A DNA stretch of 64,000 nt. Origin: Lagopus muta. Taxonomy: Eukaryota > Chordata > Aves > Galliformes > Phasianidae. The translations under genes were made by a program, and so were the position numbers. The stretch is from the NCBI RefSeq assembly GCF_023343835.1, contig NC_064435.1, forward strand, positions 58,735,634 to 58,799,633. Direction: 5' to 3'. Numbering within the stretch: position 1 is the first letter of the stretch; each line of letters starts with the position of its first letter. A model generated the notes under the pieces. The model did not search any database and was not told the origin of the DNA. It saw only the letters and a list, made by a program, of their open reading frames with translations. This document shows, piece after piece, positions 23,601 through 35,600 of this stretch.

Positions 23601-26600
23601 TTCATTTCAGCTTTTTTGATTAGCAAACTATCTTAAAATGTCTCTGCTGGAATCTTGTGCCCTCGTATCAGCAAAGTTAAGTCAGTTGGCTGTAGGCTTG
23701 CCTTACTCAGTAACCTGTGATAAGCGCCTTAGAAATAGGCCATGACCTACAGGCCACACAAATGAGAGTTTTAAGATCCTGGCTCAATGGAATCAATTAA
23801 TGACAATAAGGAGGATGAAACTGTTTTGTTAGCAAAGAGTGAGTGGTGCTTAAACACTGAAGTAGAGATGCCTGGTTTCTTTGATGGTATGCAACATGTG
23901 GCACAAAGTTGAAGGAAAACCTAAGAGCTGGAATGTGATGGGGCAGATACCATTTCAGTAGGATTTCTGTTGGTGAATTCTCAGCTGTCTTATGACAACA
24001 ATTTTATACAAAATAAATAAATATAGCCTGAAGGCATGTTGTTGGGGAATACATTAGGTACGTGTCCACAAAAACACAGTGGTGTTTTTGTGTTGGTGGA
24101 AGTGAGAATTGAACTAACTCAATTCCATATTCTGTTCAAAGTTATGAAGTACTGAGTGAAACAATAATGACTTTTTACGTGCATTTGGACATTGAGATTA
24201 GTTTAGGTCACCATATTATCTTAAGGCTGTTGTTAGAACCAGTGAAAACTCAGACTACAGCTAAAAGCACAAGTGTGGGTTGGCTAATTACCTTAGAAAA
24301 AAGTTGCAAGAACAGTGTATGCAAACTGACAGCTATACTGTGGGAGAATGCATCATTACAAACAGCAGAAGAGTGTACGTGCTAATAAAGGAAGAGATGA
24401 GTGATTATAGTTGTTAAAATCAAGCAGTGAGAGCAACTTGAGAAATCTAAATTAACAACAGGAAAAACTTTCTAGTCATGAGATCTACTTGGGCTTTGAA
24501 AGAATCTTAAATGGAAAATAGTGGGAGTCTTTCTAATTAGAACATTCAGAGTTATAGAATAGAATATAGAATTATAATGCTGATAATATATGTCATAAAT
24601 GATGTCTCAAATTGCATTAATAAATGTAAATCTGTGTCACTGTAATGGAGTAAATGGAGTAAAGCATGCCTTGGCCTGTCCAGAAGCTTCTGCAGTACAG
24701 AGAAAGTGAAAACTGTCTTTCTGTTTTAAAGACACTATCCATGCTTCTCTGACTGTCCCAAAACCCTATTTCAGGTTTCAAATTTCTCTTGAAGCAGGAA
24801 ATTCCATTAGGTAGCCAGCTGCAGGCACGAGTTGGGTTGTTTTTTTGTTTGTTTTGCTTTTTTTTTTTTTCTCCTTTTGAAACTTCATCAAGGCAAAGAA
24901 GAGAGAACATTGAAGAGGACCTAATTCTCACTTATTTCGATTTCTTTGCAGTGGTCATGTGGTATATAGAAATCTTGAAATGAGAGTCAGTCAAACTGAC
25001 CTTAAATCACCTCCTTATTGAGAAAGGGAATGAAGTTCACTTTTCTCTTCAATCTTTAGTAAGATTGTACCATCCCACTGGAATTGCCTCTTAGAGTTCC
25101 TGGATGGAAGGCATCAATGGTTCGTATCATCCTACTTGTAAGCAGTGAGAGTGGCATGGTTTTTCAGTCCCACCTTCTCCAGCATCTTAGTTTTCAGGGT
25201 ATGTTTTTCTGTCTTCACTGATGTCTGTATTTGACAGACTTTTCCAACTTTTTTGATGTGATTTCAGCTTCCAAACAATTTGCTGAAGAGGTCTTGAAAG
25301 CACACAATGACTACAGGAAGAAACACGGAGTCCCCCCATTAAAACTCTGCAAGAAGTTAAACAGAGGAGCCCAACAGTGAGTTCAGTCCTTTCTTTTCTC
25401 TGATAAGATTTCTGTCACTTTTATTGACTAGAGTTGACTGTGCACACTGCAAAAATACTTTTCTTTTTGACATGCTGGTATTCAGTGAAGGCCTACTGGA
25501 TGGAAAGTGATGCACTCTACTCTTTTTGTCTTCCTACCCAACTCTTCTCTTCCTTTCTTTCTCCATCAAACAGCACCACCTAATCATATGTGCACTTCTC
25601 TGGTCACAACAGTGTAAATCTTTCTTGCATTTTCTTTGAGACGTGGGCTGCATCTGTCTATGCCTGTGTATCTCCATTACAGAAGGTGATTGCCTAAAGC
25701 ATGCTTTGCTCCCAACTGCATCAAATGATGTATTGTCAGCTGCATGAGAACATCTGCTGCTGCTGAAATAGCGAGGAAAATAACTTTTTCATGGTAGGAA
25801 GTGATGACTGGTCTTCCTACTGCCTGATTTAAGTCTTTCTTACAGTAACTTTAGACCACTATTGCTTTGCCTCTTTGCTGCATGTATGTGACAACCAGAT
25901 TGTTTCCTTTCTCTCTGTAGTAAACTTTTTCAAAGTGGTTTTCACAAAATCATAGAATCATAGGATGATTGAGGTTGGAAGGGACCTCTGGAGATCATTT
26001 GGTGTTCTATTTATTTGCAGGCTGAGGTATAGATCTTTGCAATATGAAGGACATACTTGAAGGAAAAAATGCTGACTAAACTCTTCCAAAAATAAATGTC
26101 TTCCCCCCCCTAACAGCTAAATGGTGGTCAGTTTGATCCCAGCAAACATGAGATCTCACCTCCGATTACACTTTCTACCATAACCATGCCAGGTTTTCCA
26201 GGCCAGCTGGCTCAGAACCAGAGAGGCTGTGGTGTTTCCAGAACCCAATTTATTCTCAGCATCATGCTGCACTTTGCCATAAAGATGGTTCAGTTCTCTC
26301 AGCCTAGAATGGAGATCACTACGAGGTGTTGTGCCATACAACACGCCATGTACAGGGCATGTAGATGTGCCCTGTGGCAGCAATCCATGTTAATTTTGTC
26401 TGCCTTCTTTCCTCTTCTTTTTTGAGACACCATGATAACTAGATACGTTATTTCTGTGATGCCAGTGACTGCATACCTGTGCAGTCTTGGTCTTCTTCAA
26501 AGATTTGGAGTTTTTCTGCTTTATCTGATGCCTCACAGCGAGGAAGAGATTTCACTGACTTGTCCCATCTTTGCTCTTCCAACTTTTACAGTTGGGTTGA

Positions 26601-29600
26601 GCAAATCAATTTGTATGAATAGTTGAAATTATTCTGTGAAATAGGCATTTCTGCACATTTCTCCATTTAGGTCCTTCTGGAGCTCCTCACAATCCTCTCT
26701 GGTCTCAGCTGACTTCCTTCACTGTGTTCAATAGCAGTTGGAAGCCTTTGGTAACTTATAAGTATTACAGTTGTGTTTAGAAACTGGTGCAATTGTTCAA
26801 TAGCAAGAACCAGAAATGTTTTGTTCCGAATAGCAGACATGAAATGTGAGAAATCTTATTTTTTCAAGTTAGATGATGCATAATCTAAAATTCAAAAGCT
26901 TCAAAGAGCTTCACTTTTTCTTTTCACTGTATCTGGTATCTCTGTTGAAATGTGTCTGATGTATCTCTTCTTCTCTGTCTGTATTGAAAATGGTGTGCTT
27001 TCTACTATTTTCAGTCCCAAGAATGGAGACAGGCTAACTGAATTGATTATTGGATCCCTGTTTTAGGATGAGTGAGTCACCCTCAGCAGGTGTCTGTTTA
27101 TATCTGACTGTAATGAAGCATAGGGTGATGATCTCAGATACAAATCTCATGTTTTCAGCTGCCTGAGCAGGAGGGAATTAATCACCCTTTGTCTCAAATC
27201 GTTGGCAACTTTGTCCCAGTCTTACCTCTTTCTTGGAATGTGCAAATCCTTAAAGAGAAGCAGCGCAGGACTATGGGGATAGAGGACATGAAGGAGTGTC
27301 AAGAGATCCTCTAGTTCTGGATCTAGCAGATTCACAACTGGCAAGCTTTCATTATTTCTAAACTACTGGTGGTAGCTCAATGTGGTATTTTTGTTTGATT
27401 TCTTTTCTTAGAAGGATAGGACAAAAGGAAAGCAGGACCTAATGACTAAAGTACTACCTTGGGCCAAAATGCTCAGCTAGGCAATCCTGTGTCTGACAGA
27501 TGCCAAGCTTTGGGAAGAAGCAGCAGAACAAGACATACATAGTGATCCTTGCTCTGTTATCTTCTCCTGGAAATTACAAAATTGCCTAGGAAATTGTGGT
27601 TTTCCTAAATATTAGGTAGTATCTTTTTTTATTTTTATTTTTTGGTTATAGGTGTCTAATAGCCCCTGAATACACACACTGTAATTTTCTCTAGCTCCTT
27701 TCAGATCCCCATGTGTTTTGGTGTCTGCCTCATTGGTGATAAGCTTTGTAGCACACTATGGAACGATTGTTTTGTTTTATTTGACTTCTAAATCTACCTG
27801 ATGATTTCTGATGCTGTGAGAAATGACAAATGGTCTTTTGAATTTGAATGTCTCTGCACTGAAGCCTTTCCAATGCTGACTAAAGAGAATAATCCTTTTA
27901 CACATGAAGTTATTTTTAATCCCATTGTAATTAGACAATCAAAGTACCTCCCACACTCTCATGTGTTAACTTCTATGGAAACAATGCTTCTTATCCCTGT
28001 GCTGCTACACACGTTTGTTGTTTCAAATTCTCCCTGTGATTTCTTTCTCTTTTCACTCACTTTGATTAAATCCCAGCTTCAGTCCATTTTTCTATTTTAT
28101 GTAGAAATCAAGTTAATGGTGCAGAGTTTTTGGAACTGTTCTCTACTTATCAATTAAAACTGGTTTAAGCACACTTTCTATTTTTTGATAGTAAAACACT
28201 AGCAAAACATTGAAGTGGCCCCAGGACTTCTGCAAATATATGCTGGAAATCTCCATCTAGTGTTACAGCGAGTCATTGACTGTCCCCTGTTGGAGGAAGG
28301 CTTGGATTTTGCTCCCTTTCCCATATGTACACCTGATTTATGAATTATCTGCGTGCTGATTTTTGAAGCTACATTATCTCTTGTGCAGGTTACTCCAGTG
28401 AGGGGGTTTGGAAATGTTGAGATTTGTAGCAATGCTTATAAATGCTTTCCTTTCCCCATTGAAGTTGCAGCTGTGGATTTCCAGGTGCTGGGTAGACAGG
28501 ATGAAGGGAGATCTACATTCTGTTTCTTTTAGACCTTTCTCATCCATGGCACAAGGGCTCAGAAATACATGCAAAATGCTCTCTGGACTTTCCTTTCTCA
28601 TGAGTGATAGATCTATACAGGTGTAAAGCATCCCTGGCATCAGAGATTTGCAACTGAATAACTTCACTTAAACTGCCATCTTCTAACAGGACAAGGGGAA
28701 ATGGTTTAAAACTAAAAGAGGGGAAATTTAGACTGGGGATAAGAAAAAAGTTTTTTACAGTGAGAGTGGGGAGGCACTGGCACAGGTTACCCAGAGATGT
28801 GGTGAATGCTCCATCCCTGGGGACGTTCAAAGTCAGGCTGGTTGGGGCTCTGAGCAACCTGATGTAGCTATAGGTGTCCCTGCTCATTGCAGGGAAGCTC
28901 GATGAGATGACCTTTAAAGGTCTCTTCCAACTCAAATGATTCCATGATTCTAACATTCCTTGTTTGCATTTCCTCTTTCTCTTCCTTCACCTCTCCATCC
29001 TCTTTATCTGCAGTCTGTAACACAATGTGTGCATCCCTTTGCTAGGTATGCAGAAGAACTGGCAGCCTCAAGGGTCCTCAAACACAGCTCTGAATCTGCT
29101 AATGGAAAATGTGGAGAGAATTTGGCCTGGGCATCCTACGATCAACCAGGTAAATTTTCTTCCCTTGCTGTCTCACAGACACCATATAAATAGCCTGTTT
29201 CATTTTCCTTGGGCTCAGAGCATGAGTGAGCTGGATGTCAGGGCTGGTTGCAAGAGTACTGCCATTGCCTTCACTTCCAAAAAGTGGCCACTGCAACCTA
29301 ACCCATGTTCCATGGGCACAGGCTTCTGGTATGCAGACACTTACGTTGCTGAAAGCAAGAAACACAGATATGCACTGAAGGGGTAATGCATTGTGGCAGC
29401 AGGTTATGTCCCTTTAAAGATAGGATTTGGTGGCCAGGCTGTTCTGTATGTCCCAGCTGTGCACCTTCTTTGAATTCTGTTTCATGGGAGGGGAGAAGGA
29501 AGCTGTCAATGCCCTGTTTTTCACCTTTATCCTTTGTTTGCCCTAGCCTGAGTAAAGGCTGACCACAGGTCAACTGTGGTGAGGAAGGTAGAAAAATGGC

Positions 29601-32600
29601 AATTGCATGCTACACAGCAGTTCCTGTTTTGGAGGTCAAATAGACAGTGGGAAACCAAAGTGACAAAGGCAAGTGTGTTAGGCAACATCTGATCTCTTCT
29701 GCTCTGTCAGTAAACAGAAGGTTTGAGCTCTTTTCCCTGCCTTCATTTCTGAAGATAAAAGTTCTCCGTATATTTTCTGATCATAAATGTAGCACATAAT
29801 AGGCAGCCTTCTGTTTGGATACCCAAGGAGCTGAATTGTGGCCATGCTGACAGCCTGCAGTGAGCACTCAGAGCTATGCTCAGCAGGCTCTTCCCTCCTT
29901 CCTCCTCCAGCATGCAGAGTTAATGCCTCCGCCTGCTGAGAGAGCAGTTGGTGTGTATTATGAGTGACCACTTGCTTTCTTTATTTCCATCCACCCCTGG
30001 AATTCACAATGCAGTTTAGAGGAGATAGGAGCTCATTTGTGTGGACTGTAGGTCCTGTTTTAAGGACCTGGAAATTTTAGTAACTGAGTTCTAGGCCCAG
30101 GGGCACTGCTGGATTCCTTTGCAAGTGCTAGCTGTAGCCCTGCATGGGTACCTTTTTATATTGAAAAAGAAACCCGGGGTGGAAAAATCTAATTGGATCT
30201 ACTAATATTTGACGTTCAGTCGATTGCAAGAGTCTGAGGTAAGTCTTCAGAGCAGCATGGGAACAAACAGATGTATGGCAAAATTTGCACAGTGCCTATG
30301 ACTCACTAAGCTAACTTCTTCCTTCTTGTTTATGCTGATGGCCTATGCTCTTCCCCTGAGGTTAAAGAAACAGGCTTCTCATTCAGAGAGCTGGAAACAA
30401 CACACATGGATCCTTCCATAAATTATATAATGCTAGTCCTTTTTGGATCGCACTTGTTTTCTTCTATGCACTGTTTCCATGCATAACTTGCCAGTTTTGA
30501 GCAGTTTTTTATTGCTATTTTTTATTCATAGAATTGACTGCCTTCCTGAGAAAAATAAGCTACATCTTTTGTTCTGTGCTACATTTCCTATGTGTCAGGA
30601 TGAGTCAGAGTATCAGAGTAAGAAAACTCCTTGTTCAGAGAAAGCTGTTCTGTCCAGGCTTAGTTTTCATCTCTGTGGAGCTGGTTACTTCTTCCTCTTT
30701 TTCTCATACAGTTCCCTCTGGATAGTTAATTTGTAGCCTGCTCAATGAGGCTGAAATTTGTATTAGGCATCTATTCAAGGGCTTAATAAAGGGAGACTGT
30801 CTTCCTCCCCAGATAAAGAAAAACTCAATAAACCTCCAGCTTAGTGTGTTTTCTCTCTGACACAAGTAATGCTATTGTTTATTTTGACTCTTATGGAGTT
30901 CTGTGATAATGCCAGAAGATAAATTTATTGTTTCAGAGATGATTTAAGCTTTAAATTGTAAGAGTCTTTTAGTTTCACCCCTCTCCTGGCTCAGGAATCT
31001 CTTACGTTGTATTCAGGATTTTGGAGTTACACAGCCTAAAGCTGTAGCTGGAAATATATTTATCCCTGTAATCCAAGAAATAGCTGACAGCCGCTTCCTC
31101 CCTCCAGTCCTTCAGGAACTGCTCTGTGGCAGACTTCTCTTTGTCTCTGTTCACGTAAGTGAGCTGTCATCTGCCACTGCTACAACGGAGACCACAGCCT
31201 GCCTGGGCAGCTGCACTGTGTCAGGCTTCTTAGGACGCCTCATGTCATTTGTCATGTACGGGGAGGCCTAAGGCAAGCACTGAATGATTCAGTTCTGGTT
31301 GGGATGAATGCTGTCATGAAGAGTGTGTGTGTAGTCCCTGAAAACACTGCAGCTGATGAACTTTGGGGAGTTTGTAAGAGAAATTCACTGCTTGGTATTA
31401 CCTAAATCTATTATGGGAGGAACCTGGGTTTGGCTACAAAATCAGGTCTAGTGTGCAGAGCAGCACAGGCACATTCTGCCCCAGCCCTGAAGGAGCACGC
31501 TCTGACTCACAAATATGGTTACTTGAGGCATCTGTGGCTCTCTATTCCTCTCCAATACCAGATTTTCACAGTACTGCTAAAAATTCCCCCATTCCTGGAG
31601 GCTCAAGGCCAGGTTGGATGGGGCCCTGGGCAGCTGAGCTGGTGAGGGACAGCCATGGCATGGGGTGGGGATGGGTGGGCTTTAAGGGCCCTTCCAACCC
31701 AAACCATTCTGTGATTCCATGTTTCTGTGAAAATGGACCTTCATGAGAGATGCTGAAAGTAGAGAATTACACCCTCTGAGATAACTTCTGGTGGAAACTT
31801 AAATTCACCTCTCCTGCTTTCCCCTAAGAAAGTGGAAGAGAAATTGGTAACAAAAGCTAGGAAACACTAAAGGAAAGATATGAGGTTTAGGGTACCTGGT
31901 TTGTCGATTTCTGTGGTGCTTCTCATCCTCACACAGAGATGTAATCCATGTGCTGTAATCTTACCTGAATGCTGTTAATGATTTTCTCAGATGGCTTGAA
32001 AATTTAAGGTTTCTTAGGTATAAGGAGAGACAGTAAGAGTGGCCGCAGAGAAATTAAACATCAGGTGAGCAGAATACAGTAGCTGGGCTGCTACAGCCTT
32101 GTGCCCCTGGGTCCAAGCAGTCAGTGAAGCAAGAGTATATTCCCAGGCGTGCATAGAATCATAGAATGGCTTGGGTTGGAAGGGACCTCAAGGATCATGA
32201 AGCTCCAACTCCCCTGCCACAGGCCGCCAACCTCCCCGTTTAACACTAGACCAGGCTGCCCAGGGCCCCATCCAATCTGGCCTTGAGCACTTCCAGGGAC
32301 GGGGCATCCACAACCTCTCTGGGCAGCCTGTTCCAGCACCTCTCTACTCTTTCTGTAAAGAACTTCCCCCTGATATCCAACCTAAATCTTCCCTCCTTCA
32401 ACTTAAAACCATTTCCCCTTGTCCTGCTGTTAGCTACCGTTTCAAAGAGTTGACTTCCCTCCTGTTTGTAGGCTCCCTTTAGGCATTGAAAGGCTGCAAT
32501 CACGTCACCCCAAAGCCTTCTCTGGGCTGAACAAGCCCAACTTCCACAGCCTGTCTTTATATGGGAGGTGCTCCAGCACTCTGATCATATTAGCGGCCCT

Positions 32601-35600
32601 CCTCCGCACCCTCTCCAACAGCTCCCTGTCTTTCTTGTATTGGGGCCTCAGACCTGGATGCAGTACTCCAGATAGGGCCTCATGAGGGCAGAGTAGAGAG
32701 AGGCAATCACCTCCTTGTCCCTGCTGGCCACCCCTCTTCTGATGGAGCCCAGGATGCATATACACGCATGCATAGACAGCGTGTACATACATATATGTAT
32801 GAGCAGGTGGCCACATGGATCAACACGGGCAGGTACGGGCATTATTTACACGAACAGCATCAATGGCCTTATCCTGTGCCCCTTTCTGGCCCATCAGGAC
32901 AAACATCTACTGTTGGAATATGTATAAATGACATATATGCATTTATTTCCAACAATGGATTCTTAAAAATGTATATAATAAAATATTATTGGCAATATAA
33001 AATAATGTATATAAAATATATTCTTTTCCCAGTAATGGGAATTTGGGTACCTTCAGCTGTTGGGCTCAGACACCTGGTCTGTCCATTAGCTGCCCCTGTA
33101 TCCCAGCTACAGGGGATGGATACTGGATGTACAGCCCCGTGGAGGTGCAGTTCCACTCCAGCTGCTGGTACAGACCCTCTCATCCATGCACACCCAGCTC
33201 TCTGGGCTCCCCTTCTCCCTTAGTGCTGATGCAGCCCATGAGAGTGAGATTCAGCCTGATTGGAAGTGAACCAAGCAGGTCATCAGTCAGCTGTTGTTAG
33301 AAGGGTGGAGCTGAACATACATTTCCATAGAAAAAGTGTTGAAACTGTAAATGTGGTTTACAACAATGCAAAGAGGAGGGATGTTTAAAAAAAAAAAGTA
33401 GTATAGTAACTGGCTCTGCCACCAGAAGAGGAACTGCAGGTTGTAGGACAAATCTGCATGGTTTTGGTAGAACTAAACTTCCATCATTTCTGCCAGAATC
33501 CACAGTGATGGATGGGAGTGCCATCTCTTTTCTCTTTTTCCTTCTGCTTGAAATGCATTTTGAACAATATTGTTCAAACAGCAACCTTGTTTTGAAGGGG
33601 ACTTTTGGGGGAGTCAGAGCTGTTTTCAGTGAAAAATTCCAGTGCAAGGTAAATTGGGCTCTGAGTGTAATTGCATAACTTGAAATGGAAATACTATGGT
33701 CAGTTCTCTGAACCAGCACATCTGAGGATGCAAGTTGCTATCAAAGGGGCTCAGTGCTCTGCTGACTGCTGTGTTGGCCTCTTTCTATTTATTTCCTCCA
33801 GCCCCTGGGAAGCCCAGGGGTCACTGGGGTAACAGCAGTTTTCCAATAGTTGCATGTGTACCAGTTATTATATTGAACAGTTCTTTCTTGTTCTCCTGCA
33901 ATAAGTTTTTGGGCACCGTGGCTGGGAATTAACACATGGTAAATTGTGTTACATGCTTGTGCTTGTTGTCCTTCTTGAGCAGGACTGGATCATTCTTTTA
34001 CCTGATGCCATTGCCATCTTCTCTGAATTTAAAGTGTTATCAGATTTTCACATTATAGTATTCTTTAAATAATATATCTATCTTTGTAAAAACTTCTATG
34101 TCTCTCACAATCTTTCCATTATGCTGAGCTTAAGTTTTGCTCGCACAGAGCCTAGATGCATTTCTTAGAGCTACAGTAGACAGCGTGGTGTTGACTTTCT
34201 CTTGAGCTACTCTTTCATGCCATGTCACACTGCAGGGAACAGTGAAGTACTAGTAGCACTGAAAGTGCAGTCCTACATTTGTAAAAGTTCATTTACATAG
34301 TGCAGTCACTTAAGCACTTGTATATACAAAGTGCATATGCTCTGTAAGGTCTGACATGTCTGCTGAAGCACTCTGTGCTTCTATTCAACAAAGATTTGTT
34401 TAGCTTTTGTACTATATGTTTTTTGTTTTTCCTTTGACTTACACACAGATTGCTCTTGGCACAATTTTTAGTCTTTTAGCTTTACTTAGAGTAGCAAATG
34501 AGCAGGTATTGTATTTGCTTTACAGACTCTAGCCATTAAGCAGGTCTTCTGGTGTTGTTATTTGGTACTGGGCAAGCAGGGAAAGAAGGAACCTGTTGTT
34601 ACTCCCAGAACATTTACTTCAGGAATCAAAACATGTTTGCTACATCTTTATGTAGAAAATATAAACAAACTCACTAAGTGAGCCCCATTCCTAACAAGCA
34701 GCGTGCTATGGATCAGTTCCTAGAACTTCCAGTTCACAAACCTCTCAGAGATGGCAATTCACTCAGTATTTTCTTTCAAGTGACAGCTCTGACAGCCAGG
34801 CTGCCAGGCTAACAACGCCATCAGTTGAGCAGATTGCACTCGTAAGTCTAAAGAGGTGAACAGCTCAGCGTCTGACTTCAGGAACAGCGCAAGTTTGAGA
34901 CTTTTTGCTGTGAAATAGCAAACTGTGAGTCACTGTGGTTCTGCAGCCAACAGTCCGCCAGGGACCAGCGTTCTTCATGACGGTAGTCTTGACAGCTTTG
35001 GCAGCTTGCTCTGGGATCAACTGGCCTTGCGTTATACTTCCTGGAATGCTAAGCAGAAACTTCATTACTGATGTAGCACAGGGAAAAGGCTGCCCCCTCC
35101 CTGTCTGAGACAAGAATTTCCTAAGAAACAGTAATGGAAAAGACGTAATGTTTGACTTTTGAGTGCATCTGCAAGTTCTGCTCTGAGCTTCTGCCCTCTG
35201 TGCTGTCTGTTCAATCAGATGCGTTGCAGATTCATTCACGGTCAGAATCTGCTCTCATCTATCAGGTTTCTAAACAGCTCAACGAAAGCAGATAGGGTTT
35301 TTCTTTGGTAGATGTCACTGTTAGAAACCTACAGACACGTAGCACTATGCCACTGGCTGTAGTTGTGATCCTTGTATAGCTGTGATCGGTGAACACCTCG
35401 GATGAAATGAGCCAGTGCTGGGCACAGATTTCCATACAGTACCAGCTCCTGGAGATGTAGTACCCTGAGCTAGAGAGCTCAGAGTGGAAATTCACAATGG
35501 CTCAGGTGCTGTGTAAAACAATTAAGAAGAATAAATCCACTCAGAAATTTGAAGGATGAAATGCTGATGGGAGCATATAAAACTACAGGGTGTAAGGATA

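Noticed and set aside
29900-30100. Possible additional exon between GLIPR2 exons 3 and 4
   Set aside because: No acceptor-donor pair with the right phase was found, and the known GAPR-1 protein is complete without it.
32768-33223. 151-codon plus-strand open frame in GLIPR2 intron 3
   Set aside because: Composition is that of TA-rich simple sequence followed by unrelated GC-rich DNA, with no domain and no splice context.
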